From: Luteibacter rhizovicinus
Lineage (GTDB): Bacteria > Pseudomonadota > Gammaproteobacteria > Xanthomonadales > Rhodanobacteraceae
Direction of reading: 5' to 3'
DNA length: 64,000 nt
NCBI RefSeq assembly: GCF_004342265.1
Contig: NZ_SMCS01000011.1
Coordinates: 1 to 64,000, forward strand
Shown here: positions 20,866 through 28,661 of the stretch, in pieces
Position numbering within the stretch: position 1 is the first letter of the stretch
Layout: each line of letters begins with the position of its first letter
Made by a program: the position numbers and the translations under genes
Notes under the pieces: model-generated
Databases searched by the model: none
The model's input: only the letters and a program-made list of their open reading frames with translations
What the model was told of the DNA's origin: nothing

Positions 20866-21819
20866 ATGCGCAAGACTCTGCTCGCTACCGCGATTTGCAT
20901 CGGCATCGGTTTCGCCCTCCCGGCGATGGCCGACGATACGATTACCGGAGGTGCCGGCCCAACGGCATCGCGTCATTCGACAGTTACACAAAGCTCATCG
21001 GCCGATAATTACTCCAACCAGAACAACGGCAACATGCGTGGCAACAGCGGCGACGCTTATGCCAACGGCCAGGGCAGTGCTTCGGCCAATAATGGCGGTA
21101 CCGCAAGCGCCTCCCTTTCCAATTCGTTCAACACCAGCAACGCGATTGCCGAAAGCAACCTCAGCGGCACCGTGAGCGGCATCACGACCATGGGCAACGG
21201 CAATATCGCCACCAATACGGGTAGCGCCGCCGGTGGCCACGGCGGATATGGCGGCGATGGCTATGGCGGCGACGGCTACGCCGGTAACGGCGGTAGCGGC
21301 GGCAATGGCGGCAACGCTCATTCGCGCTCCGGCGCGGGCGGCTCCGGCAACGGTTCCGGCGGCGATGCGGGTGCCGGTAGCGCGGCGGCTGGCGGCGATG
21401 GCTATGGCGACGGCGGTCTGGCACGCGTACGCGGCCGCAACGGCAATACCGGTTCGGCCACGGGCGGCGCAAGCGCCAGCACCGGCGGCGCGAGCACATC
21501 GGGCGCGGCGTCCGCTGCCGGCGGCGCTGGCATGGGTGCGGGCGGTTCCAGCGGTTCCTCGACTGCTTCGGCAGGATCGGGTGCATCCGGTGGCAGCGGC
21601 GGTGCCGGAACGGGCGGCAACGGTAGCGGTGCATCCGGCGGCGCGGGCGGTGCGGGTGGTTCGAACTCCGTCAACGCGGGCAGTTTTGACATGTCCAACC
21701 ACATGGAAGGTGCCGGCTCCGCGGCGGCGGGTGTACTCGTAATCGCACAGAACAGCGGCGCTGCTTCTCTCGTGCAGCAAAGCGTGAACGTGCAGGCAAA
21801 TCTGAACGTCGGTCACTGA
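20866..21819 (+). CDS. Gly/Ser-rich secreted protein, probable amyloid subunit
   Basis: A 317-residue protein with a clear signal peptide (cleavage near ALPAMA-DD, residue 22). Residues 23-111 are Asn/Ser-rich (SLSNSFNTSNAIAESNLSG). Residues 112-282 are almost entirely Gly, Ala and Ser with short GG-x repeats. The last 30 residues are different, with VLVIAQNSGAASLVQQ. Gln/Asn-rich, low-complexity secreted cargo next to FapD- and FapF-like genes fits the fibre-forming subunit role of FapB/FapC. The canonical FapC repeats are not recognisable, so the role rests on context. AGGAGA lies 5 bases before the ATG. Confidence 0.65.
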   Translation: MRKTLLATAICIGIGFALPAMADDTITGGAGPTASRHSTVTQSSSADNYSNQNNGNMRGNSGDAYANGQGSASANNGGTASASLSNSFNTSNAIAESNLSGTVSGITTMGNGNIATNTGSAAGGHGGYGGDGYGGDGYAGNGGSGGNGGNAHSRSGAGGSGNGSGGDAGAGSAAAGGDGYGDGGLARVRGRNGNTGSATGGASASTGGASTSGAASAAGGAGMGAGGSSGSSTASAGSGASGGSGGAGTGGNGSGASGGAGGAGGSNSVNAGSFDMSNHMEGAGSAAAGVLVIAQNSGAASLVQQSVNVQANLNVGH

Positions 21820-21827
21820 TGTAGCAG

Positions 21828-21866
21828 CGAAGCCTGCGGAACGAATCATCGTTCCGCAGGCCTTCG
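21828..21866 (+). other. perfect RNA hairpin between subunit and accessory genes
   Basis: GCCTGCGGAACGA and TCGTTCCGCAGGC (21832-21844, 21849-21861) form a perfect 13-bp stem with an ATCA loop. It extends another 5 bp (CGAAG/CTTCG) past one bulged C. No T-run follows, so it resembles an mRNA-stabilising or partial-attenuation structure rather than a full terminator. It starts 9 bases after the subunit stop. Confidence 0.75.
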
Positions 21867-21887
21867 TCCATCCGCCGGGAGAAAGCC

Positions 21888-22250
21888 ATGTTCACGTTCT
21901 TCGTTTCGCGGCATCGCGCCGCGACGGTCGCTGTCGGTCTGATGGTGCTTGCATGTGGAGTCGCACAGGCCACGCCGCCGCCTTCCGCCGACGATGCGCC
22001 GGGCCTGGGGCCACCCGTATCGAGCAGTGCGCTCGGCGAGATGTCCGGCGGAACGGATACCACCACCAACGGCATGACCATCGATGGCACGGTCAGCAAT
22101 ACGCAGACCAGTCATGTCTCCACGGGCATGAACGCCATCGATTCGAATTCCTTCCAGGGTGCGGCCGGCTTGCCGACCGTGATCCAGAACACCGGTAACA
22201 ACGTACTTATCCAGAACGCGACCATCGTCAACGTACGGCTCATACCGTAA
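21888..22250 (+). CDS. small secreted protein of the Fap-like operon
   Basis: A 120-residue protein with a signal peptide ending near VAQA-TPPP (residue 29). The middle is Ser/Thr/Asn-rich (GGTDTTTNGMTIDGTVSNTQ). The C-terminus (94-120) holds PTVIQNTGNNVLIQNATIV, which echoes the C-terminal motif of the Gly-rich protein upstream. It may be a minor fibre component or nucleator, like FapB; size also allows a FapA-like helper, though no sequence match supports either. GGGAGAAAG precedes the ATG. Its stop overlaps the next start (TAATG). Confidence 0.62.
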   Translation: MFTFFVSRHRAATVAVGLMVLACGVAQATPPPSADDAPGLGPPVSSSALGEMSGGTDTTTNGMTIDGTVSNTQTSHVSTGMNAIDSNSFQGAAGLPTVIQNTGNNVLIQNATIVNVRLIP

Positions 22251-22930
22251 TGCGATCCGGCCTGCTCCTGCTTGCACTTTTCGTCGCCGCGCCGGCTGCG
22301 CAGACCGCGAATGTGGAAGTGCAGAGCAGCCAGGGCACGTCGTACCACCTGCGCGTGACCAGCCTGAAGGAGGCGCGCTTCAGGAATACGATCCGGCAGA
22401 AGTACGACTTCAGTTGCGGTTCGGCAGCCGTCGCGACCCTTCTCACTTATCAGTACGGCGATCCCGTCGACGAACAGTCGGCATTCGATGTCATGTACGC
22501 GCATGGAGACCGCGCCAAGATCGCCAAAGAAGGCTTTTCGCTGCTCGATATCAAGCGCTTCCTCGCGTCGCGCGGCTTCGAGGCCGATGGCTTCGAGCTG
22601 CCGCTGGACAAACTGGGCGAGCAGGGTCTTCCCGCGATCGTACTGATCGACGAACGCGGCTATCACCACTTCGTCGTGGTGAAGGGCATGAAAGGCGGGC
22701 GCGTGCTGGTCGGCGACCCCGCTACCGGTACGCATTCGATGTCGCGCGGACGGTTCGAAGCTATGTGGAAGAGCCGCCTCGTCTTCGTCATTCATAACGA
22801 GCGCGAGCGCGCGATCTTCAACAGTCCCCGGGACTGGGCGGTCGCGCCGGCCGCGCCACTCAGCGATGGCATCGAACGCAACGGACTGGCTCCGATCGTC
22901 ATGCCCAAGCGCGGACCTGGTGACATATGA
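22250..22930 (+). CDS. fapD: periplasmic C39 cysteine protease, FapD-like
   Basis: A 226-residue protein with a signal peptide (about 1-19) and a single peptidase C39 domain. Catalytic residues are visible: C56 in YDFSCGSAAVATLLTYQYG, H140 in YHHFVVVKG and D156 in GDPATG. The flanking sequence FRNTIRQKYDFSCGSAA is typical of FapD, the protease needed for Fap amyloid export, and unlike the C39 domains of bacteriocin ABC exporters, which carry membrane and ATPase domains. It overlaps both neighbours (TAATG before, ATGA after), so it is strictly co-translated with them. Confidence 0.82.
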   Translation: MRSGLLLLALFVAAPAAQTANVEVQSSQGTSYHLRVTSLKEARFRNTIRQKYDFSCGSAAVATLLTYQYGDPVDEQSAFDVMYAHGDRAKIAKEGFSLLDIKRFLASRGFEADGFELPLDKLGEQGLPAIVLIDERGYHHFVVVKGMKGGRVLVGDPATGTHSMSRGRFEAMWKSRLVFVIHNERERAIFNSPRDWAVAPAAPLSDGIERNGLAPIVMPKRGPGDI

Positions 22931-23610
22931 ATCTTCAGCGCACCTCACTTCTCTTTGTCGCCGGCTGTGGCGCATACGCGCTTGCACCGCATGCGCATGC
23001 GGACGACTGGACTCCCGTTTCGGACGCACGCCTCGAAAGCGAACGCGGTGGTTTCGATCTTGGCGACGGACTCAAAGTCTCGTTCGGACTCGAACGCACG
23101 GTCATCGTCAACGGCATGACCCAGGTCAGGAATAGCGTAAGCATTCCCGACATATCGAAGATAACCACGGATGAGGCAAAGGCGCTTTCGCAGGCTTTCG
23201 GTCCGATCGTGATCGCCAACGGCAGCGGTAACAGCGTCAATGCCGCGCTTACGCCGGCCGCGAATAACGCGTCCGCGGCGCAGTCGGCCGCCGCCGCGAC
23301 CACGGCGGTGACGCAAGCAGCCTCTGCGGTGGCATCGGCTGCGCAGACCGCGGCGAGTGTCGCGCCTGCGAGTCATTCGGCTGCCGCAGCGCCGACGCCC
23401 GCGAGTCTGACGATTCCGACGACGACACTCCCTGCGCTGACCGCGCAGTCGCTCAACGTACCCGCTTTCGTCGTGCAGAACACGCTCGACAACCAGGCCA
23501 TCCAGGCCACAACCACGATCGACGCGTCGGTCAACAGCGTGCAGTTGCTCAGCGGCATGCAATTCCAGAGCAGTCTGCAGGACGCAATCGTTCGCTTCAG
23601 GGGAAACTGA
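22927..23610 (+). CDS. FapE-like secreted protein
   Basis: A 227-residue protein with a signal peptide (about 1-24). A conserved N-terminal block, GGFDLGDGLKVSFGLERTVI then VNGMTQVRNSVSIPDI, looks like the GL-x-VSFG-x-ER-x-V-x-ING pattern I associate with proteins next to fapF. A long Ala/Ser/Thr tract (about 100-160) precedes a C-terminal VVQNTLDNQAIQ segment related to motifs in the two upstream secreted proteins. FapE is a fibre-associated component in Pseudomonas. Assignment here is by position, export and motif. The start overlaps the protease stop by ATGA. Confidence 0.6.
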   Translation: MNLQRTSLLFVAGCGAYALAPHAHADDWTPVSDARLESERGGFDLGDGLKVSFGLERTVIVNGMTQVRNSVSIPDISKITTDEAKALSQAFGPIVIANGSGNSVNAALTPAANNASAAQSAAAATTAVTQAASAVASAAQTAASVAPASHSAAAAPTPASLTIPTTTLPALTAQSLNVPAFVVQNTLDNQAIQATTTIDASVNSVQLLSGMQFQSSLQDAIVRFRGN

Positions 23611-23613
23611 CGT

Positions 23614-24975
23614 ATGCACCGGACCGGCAGGTATCCGCACGCAACGATAGCGCTCGGTACGTTTGCTCTGGCCTGTCTTCCGATGTGTATCGGAGCAGCC
23701 TGGGCTACGGACGCACCGGTCGACCCGGCTTTGCGCGACCGCGTCGCGGCGCAGTCGCAGAAGCTCGACGCCATGCGTAGCCGCGTGGCGGAACAATCCG
23801 CCGAACTGGAGGAAATGAAGCGCGCGCTGGCGCGACAGGAAGCGGAGTTCAGCGATCTGCGCAAGGCGGTCGGACTCGACTCGCTGGACGCAAGTCGCGG
23901 CGGCTCGCTTGCCGCATCCGGACAGCAGGGCGGAGCGGCGCCGTCCGCGCCGCAGGACGCGACGACAACGGTTGCGCAATCGACCCGTCCTGTCGGCAAA
24001 CCCCCGGAGCAGGCCGACAGGCCGCCGGAGGTCGCACCGATCTTCGATCAGCCCGGCGTGCTCACGCCCAAGGGCAAGGTGATCATCGAGCCTTCGTATC
24101 AGTTCGGCTATTCGTCGAGCGATCGTGTCGCGCTTGTCGGCTACACCGTTATTCCCGCGATCCTGATCGGCCTGATCGATGTGCGCCAGGTGAAAACCAC
24201 GACGCAGACCGGCGCGATGGCATTCCGTTATGGTCTGACGAATCGCCTGGAGCTCGAAGTACGCGTGCCGTACGTGGACAGCCATACGGATACGATCAGT
24301 CGCGAAATATTCACCGGTGCCGCGCAGGACAATCTGTTCTCGTCCAGCGGAAAAGGTCTGGGCGATATCGAAGCGACGGCGCGCTACCAGATCAATAAGG
24401 GCGGTCCCGATTCGCCGTACTACGTCGGCTGGTTCCGCGTGAAGTCGCGCACGGGCAAAGACCCCTTCGAAGTCACCACCGACTGCGTTACCCGCTGCGT
24501 GCAGAATGCGACGGGTACGGGCTTGCCGCTGGAGCTGCCGACCGGCACGGGGTTTTATTCCGCACAGGCGGGCGTGACATGGCTGTATCCGTCGGACCCG
24601 GTCGTGTTCTTCGGCAATCTGAGCTATCTGCATAACTTCACGCGCAACAACGTCAGTCGCACCGTATTGCTTGCCGGCAAGCAATTCCTCGGGAATGTGA
24701 AAGCGGGCGACATCGCCGATGTCAGTGTCGGCATGGGCCTGGCGTTGAACGAAAAGGCGTCGATCAGCATCGGTTACGACCAGAGTTTCGTCGGTCGCAC
24801 GACCCAGAATGGCCAGGCGTTGTCGGCATCCGCGCGCACGGTACTGGGCTCGCTTCTCATCGGTGGCTCGTATCGATTCAGCGACAAGCGGACATTGAAC
24901 GTGACGCTTGGTGTCGGCGTGACGCGCGATACGCCGGACACCACCGTGACGGTGCGTTTGCCTATGAGTTACTAG
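23614..24975 (+). CDS. fapF: FapF-like outer-membrane amyloid exporter
   Basis: A 453-residue outer-membrane channel. After the signal peptide (to about 32) comes a periplasmic coiled coil (about 38-90, heptads rich in Leu/Ala/Glu). A Gly/Pro linker (91-145) leads to a beta-barrel beginning QPGVLTPKGKVIIEPSYQFG and ending with an aromatic residue (LPMSY). FapF of Pseudomonas has this layout: a trimeric coiled coil gating a 12-strand barrel that secretes Fap subunits. ALVGYTVIPAILIGLIDVR is a family hallmark. It begins 3 bases after the FapE-like stop and ends the operon. Confidence 0.82.
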   Translation: MHRTGRYPHATIALGTFALACLPMCIGAAWATDAPVDPALRDRVAAQSQKLDAMRSRVAEQSAELEEMKRALARQEAEFSDLRKAVGLDSLDASRGGSLAASGQQGGAAPSAPQDATTTVAQSTRPVGKPPEQADRPPEVAPIFDQPGVLTPKGKVIIEPSYQFGYSSSDRVALVGYTVIPAILIGLIDVRQVKTTTQTGAMAFRYGLTNRLELEVRVPYVDSHTDTISREIFTGAAQDNLFSSSGKGLGDIEATARYQINKGGPDSPYYVGWFRVKSRTGKDPFEVTTDCVTRCVQNATGTGLPLELPTGTGFYSAQAGVTWLYPSDPVVFFGNLSYLHNFTRNNVSRTVLLAGKQFLGNVKAGDIADVSVGMGLALNEKASISIGYDQSFVGRTTQNGQALSASARTVLGSLLIGGSYRFSDKRTLNVTLGVGVTRDTPDTTVTVRLPMSY

Positions 24976-25141
24976 ACATTCTTCGACGTTACTCGTCGAA
25001 CGAAGCGATGCACGAACCTGTCGCGTCTTCACGCGATGGGTTCTTTGCGTGCACGAAGCAAACACATGATGCCTCGTTAGTATCCAGGCCCTTGGAGGGA
25101 GAATTCTTCAAAAACATCATGAATGCAGGGAGAAATGCAGT

Positions 25142-26005
25142 ATGCGAAGCCGTATCCGTCATCTGGGCAAGGCCACGGCCAGCCTCACGATTCTGTCGCT
25201 GGCCATGATTGCTACGGCCGCACATGCACAGGATAAGAAGTCGCAGTCGCCGGCACTCGATAACGTCAGTATCTGGTTGGGCGGTTACTACGCCAATAAC
25301 GATACGACCCTCGGAGCGGCAACGCCCGATCGCACGACGAAGGGCGACGTCAATCTCGAGAAAGACCTCGGGTTCGATAAGCACAAGACGGTGCCACGTG
25401 CGCGTCTGGACTTTCTGATCGGCGAGCATCAGGGCTTCAGCTTCGATTACTACCGGATCGATCGCAGTCACGGCAGATCGATCAACGAGGACATTACGTT
25501 CCTCGGCCAACCATTCGACGCCAGCGCAAGCGTGAAGGCCAACGTCAAGTTCAACTTCGGTAGCGCGGCGTACAAGTGGTGGTTCGGTACCGGCAACGAT
25601 GTCTTCGGTGTGGGGCTGGGTGCGGCTTACTACAGGGTCAGCGGTAAAGTCAGCGGTACGGCCAGCGTCAACGTCGGCGATCAGTTCAACCAGTCGGGGA
25701 CGGCCAGTGCCAGCGCCAGCGCGAGTGCATGGGCTCCGAACCTGCAGTTGGGCTGGCGCCATGCGTTCAACGATCAGTGGCGCATGTACGTCAACGCATC
25801 GGGTGTGAAGAAGAGTGGCGGCAAACTCAACGGCCACATCTGGGATGCGGCGCTGGGTGTCGAGTGGTTCCCGTGGAAGAACGTGGGCTTCGGCGCCGAG
25901 TACGCGTACACGCAGGTCAAGCTGCATCAGGACAAGAAGAACTACGACCTGGACCTTGATATGAAACTCAACGGCCCGGCGGCGTACGTGCGCGTGCGCT
26001 TCTGA
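25142..26005 (+). CDS. outer-membrane beta-barrel protein of unknown function
   Basis: A 287-residue protein with a signal peptide ending AAHAQ-DKK (about 29). Alternating aromatic strands run throughout (GGYYANNDTT, FDYYRIDRSHG, YKWWFGTGNDVFGVGLGAAYY) and it ends VRVRF, the C-terminal Phe of barrels. About ten strands are likely. No specific family is recognised. It lies 166 bases after fapF, so it may be an independent gene or a distal member of that unit. Confidence 0.72.
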   Translation: MRSRIRHLGKATASLTILSLAMIATAAHAQDKKSQSPALDNVSIWLGGYYANNDTTLGAATPDRTTKGDVNLEKDLGFDKHKTVPRARLDFLIGEHQGFSFDYYRIDRSHGRSINEDITFLGQPFDASASVKANVKFNFGSAAYKWWFGTGNDVFGVGLGAAYYRVSGKVSGTASVNVGDQFNQSGTASASASASAWAPNLQLGWRHAFNDQWRMYVNASGVKKSGGKLNGHIWDAALGVEWFPWKNVGFGAEYAYTQVKLHQDKKNYDLDLDMKLNGPAAYVRVRF

Positions 26006-26009
26006 TTTT

Positions 26010-26035
26010 GCAGGAGCCCGCTTGCGGGCTCCTGC
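26010..26035. terminator. palindromic hairpin between convergent genes
   Basis: GCAGGAGCCCGC-TT-GCGGGCTCCTGC is a perfect 12-bp stem with a 2-base loop, lying 4 bases after one stop and 10 bases from the convergent terC-like stop. It has no T-run on the + side. It resembles the short REP-like hairpins elsewhere in the window. Confidence 0.5.
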
Positions 26036-26045
26036 AGGCGCTACG

Positions 26046-26729
26046 TCAGGTGGCTTCGTTTGCCGGGGCCTTGCGGCGCGACATCAGCCAACCGCCTCCG
26101 CAGATGCCGATGACCAGCAGCGCATCCAGTGTCCATGGCGCCCAGACGCGGGCGTCGAACCACTGATCGATCAGGTGGTCGTGCGCGATCATCCGGGCCG
26201 CGGTCCATGCGATCGCGGCTGCGCCGATATACACGACGACGGGGAAGCGCTCGATCAGTTTAAGGATCAGCGTCGATCCCCACACGACAAGCGGCACGCT
26301 GATCGCCAGCCCCAGCACCACCAGCCCCATATGGCCTTTGGCCGCGCCGGCGATGGCAAGTACGTTGTCCAGGCCCATCAGGGCATCGGCGATGACGATG
26401 GTGCGGATCGCCGCCCAGAAGCCCGCGGCGGGCGTGATGTCCGGATCGTGCTCGTCGCTGCGCAACAGCTTCCACGCAATGGGCAGGAGCAGCAGGCCGC
26501 CGACCAGCATCAGTCCGGGCAGCTTCAACAGCCAGATCACGGCGAAGGTAAGCAGTATGCGCAAAGCGATAGCGCCGAAGGTGCCCCAGAAAATGGCTTT
26601 CCTTTGCAGGGCAGGCGGCAGTCTGCGCGCGGCAAGCGCGATGACGATGGCATTGTCGCCGGCCAGGACCAGGTCCAGAAGCACGATCGCGGCAAGGCCC
26701 GAGAAGAACTCGGCGGTAAGAAAATCCAT
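26046..26729 (-). CDS. TerC family integral membrane protein
   Basis: A 227-residue inner-membrane protein with about seven TM helices. TerC hallmarks are LDLVLAGDNAIVIALA near the N-terminus and IVIADALMGLDNVLAIAGA in the second half, with paired Asp-Asn motifs thought to bind metal. YjbE-like short TerC proteins are linked to manganese export or metal loading of secreted enzymes. The chosen ATG precedes the conserved DFLTAEFF; the upstream open frame is Arg/Cys-rich and unlikely to be coding. Confidence 0.87.
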   Translation of the reverse strand: MDFLTAEFFSGLAAIVLLDLVLAGDNAIVIALAARRLPPALQRKAIFWGTFGAIALRILLTFAVIWLLKLPGLMLVGGLLLLPIAWKLLRSDEHDPDITPAAGFWAAIRTIVIADALMGLDNVLAIAGAAKGHMGLVVLGLAISVPLVVWGSTLILKLIERFPVVVYIGAAAIAWTAARMIAHDHLIDQWFDARVWAPWTLDALLVIGICGGGWLMSRRKAPANEAT

Positions 26730-26974
26730 GGTGCGGTATCCCGTATGCGCTGGACAAATGCAGCGACAACGGGCAGCGCACGCCCCGTCGTCGCCACAAA
26801 AGTCTCGTTCCCGGGATGGACCGGCGCGGCGACCGGGACGCATGTGGCGTCCGTGATGACGATCGGCGCACGGACGGCGGAGGATTGCCGTCCGGAACTA
26901 CTCCCCTTTGGGCTGTAGTAGGCCGCATTGTCACGGTTCGCATCGCAGTGCACAAGGACGGAATGGCGCCGACA

Positions 26975-26992
26975 CGCTAAAATGGCGGTTTT
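26975..26992 (+). promoter_or_regulatory. candidate prpD promoter -10 region
   Basis: CGCTAAAATGGCGGTTTT matches the sequence before prpB over most of its length. TAAAAT lies 29 bases before the prpD ATG. No good -35 hexamer is visible. Confidence 0.35.
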
Positions 26993-27012
26993 CCCCGTCG
27001 CGAGAAAGCCCC

Positions 27013-28464
27013 ATGAGTGCACACGACATCCGTTCCGCCACGCGTCCGGATCCGGACCAGCCGATGGTCGACATCGCCAACTACGTCGCCGATTACAAGA
27101 TCGAGTCGACGGAAGCGTATGACACCGCGCGCTATATGCTGCTCGATTCGCTGGCGTGTTCGGCCCTCGCGATGAAGTTCCCCGACTGCGTGAAGCACCT
27201 GGGACCCTTGGTTCCGGGCGCGACGATGCCGGGCGGCGCGCGCGTGCCGTTCACCTCGCACGAGCTCGATCCGGTACAGGCCGCCTTCGCGATCGGCACC
27301 CAGATCCGCTATCTCGATTTCAACGACACCTGGCTGGCCGCCGAATGGGGCCATCCGTCGGACAACCTCGGCTCGATCCTGGCCGTGGCCGATTACCTCA
27401 GCCGCAAGGCCGTGAAGGAAGGCGGCAAGGCGCTGACCGTCCGCGACGTGCTGACCTATGCCATCAAGGCCCACGAAATCCAGGGTTGCTACGCGCTGAA
27501 GAACAGCTTCAACCGCGTCGGCCAGGACCACGTGATCCTCGTCCGCCTCGCTTCCTCGGCCGTGACCACGGCCATGCTCGGCGGCGGCAAGGAGGAGATC
27601 ACCACGGCCGTGTCGCACAGCTGGATCGACAACGGCGCCCTGCGCACCTATCGCCACGCCCCGAACACCGGTCCGCGGAAGAGCTGGGCGGCCGGCGACG
27701 CCTGCCGCCGCGCGGTCACCCACGCCATCAACGCCGTTTACCGGAACGTGGTGGGCTACCCGTCGGCGCTTTCGGCCAAGACCTGGGGCTATTACGACGT
27801 GGCCTTCAAGGGCAACGCGTTCGAGTTCGAGCGTCCCTTCGGCAGCTACGTGATGGAGAACGTGCTCTTCAAGATCAGCTTCCCGGCCGAATTCCATGCC
27901 CAGACGGCGGTGGAATGCGCCATGCAGCTGCACGGCCAGGTTGCCGGCCGTATCGACGAGATCGAGAAGATCGTCATCGAAACCCAGGAAGCGGGCGTCC
28001 GCATCATCGACAAGACAGGCCCGCTGGCCAATTACGCCGATCGCGACCACTGCATCCAGTACATGGTCGCCGTTCCGCTGATCTTCGGCCGCCTCACCGC
28101 CGACGACTACAACGACGCCGTGGCGGCCGATCCGCGTATCGACGCGCTGCGAGACAAAATGACGGTTCAGGAGAATCCTCAGTTCACAAAGGATTACTTC
28201 GACCCCGAAAAACGCTATATCGGCAATTCGGTCCAGGTGTTTTTCAAGGACGGCAGCAAAACCGAGAAAGTTTCGATTGATTTCCCGATCGGACATCGCA
28301 AGCGTCGTGCCGAAGGCATCCCCGTCCTGTTGAAGAAATTCGAAGCCGCGCTACGTGCGGAGTGGCCTTCGGAGCGGGTCGAGAAGGTTCTTGCGGTCAC
28401 CAATTCGCCTGAAACCCTCGACGCGATGGCCATTCACGATTTCATGACACTCTTCACGGCCTGA
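27013..28464 (+). CDS. prpD: 2-methylcitrate dehydratase
   Basis: Dehydrates 2-methylcitrate to 2-methyl-cis-aconitate. The 483 residues equal the length of E. coli PrpD. Conserved MmgE/PrpD-fold segments include IRYLDFNDTWLAAEWGHPSD, KAHEIQGCYALKNSFNRVG and SHSWIDNGALRTYRHAPNTG. It stands alone: prpBC end at a terminator 8.8 kb upstream and no acnD or prpF adjoins, so the hydration step presumably uses an aconitase encoded elsewhere. GAGAAAG lies just before the ATG. Confidence 0.94.
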   Translation: MSAHDIRSATRPDPDQPMVDIANYVADYKIESTEAYDTARYMLLDSLACSALAMKFPDCVKHLGPLVPGATMPGGARVPFTSHELDPVQAAFAIGTQIRYLDFNDTWLAAEWGHPSDNLGSILAVADYLSRKAVKEGGKALTVRDVLTYAIKAHEIQGCYALKNSFNRVGQDHVILVRLASSAVTTAMLGGGKEEITTAVSHSWIDNGALRTYRHAPNTGPRKSWAAGDACRRAVTHAINAVYRNVVGYPSALSAKTWGYYDVAFKGNAFEFERPFGSYVMENVLFKISFPAEFHAQTAVECAMQLHGQVAGRIDEIEKIVIETQEAGVRIIDKTGPLANYADRDHCIQYMVAVPLIFGRLTADDYNDAVAADPRIDALRDKMTVQENPQFTKDYFDPEKRYIGNSVQVFFKDGSKTEKVSIDFPIGHRKRRAEGIPVLLKKFEAALRAEWPSERVEKVLAVTNSPETLDAMAIHDFMTLFTA

Positions 28465-28524
28465 TAATCCCTGTGACTCGAATATGAACGGCGGTTTTTA
28501 GCACGTGTTCAATTGTTTGATTTT

Positions 28525-28533
28525 TGCTAAACT
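28525..28533 (+). promoter_or_regulatory. candidate extended -10 of the ompA-like gene
   Basis: TGCTAAACT fits TGnTATAAT-type extended -10 elements, consistent with the weak -35 region upstream. The predicted leader is about 120 bases. The following bases (GCCGCCG) resemble those after the prpD element. Confidence 0.4.
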
Positions 28534-28661
28534 GCCGCCGCCCGTTGAAGGGGTATCAAAGCGAGGGACGGCAGAAGTCCCCGGATTCGAATAAGAGTTC
28601 TACGCGCGATTTCCGTATGGGGTGGAGCGCGGACGCGAATACCAATAATGAGGAGACACCG

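Noticed and set aside
20995-21849. A minus-strand 284-codon Ala/Arg-rich frame opposite the Gly-rich gene
   Set aside because: Low-complexity GGC repeats stay open in several frames. The plus-strand frame has a signal peptide, ribosome site and operon context.
21828-21866. Intrinsic terminator after the amyloid subunit
   Set aside because: The stem is strong but followed by CTTCGTCC, without the T-run needed for intrinsic termination.
22945-25065. A 706-codon minus-strand frame over the fapE/fapF-like genes
   Set aside because: It is antisense to genes with signal peptides, a coiled coil and a barrel; its own product is Arg/His-rich and motif-free.
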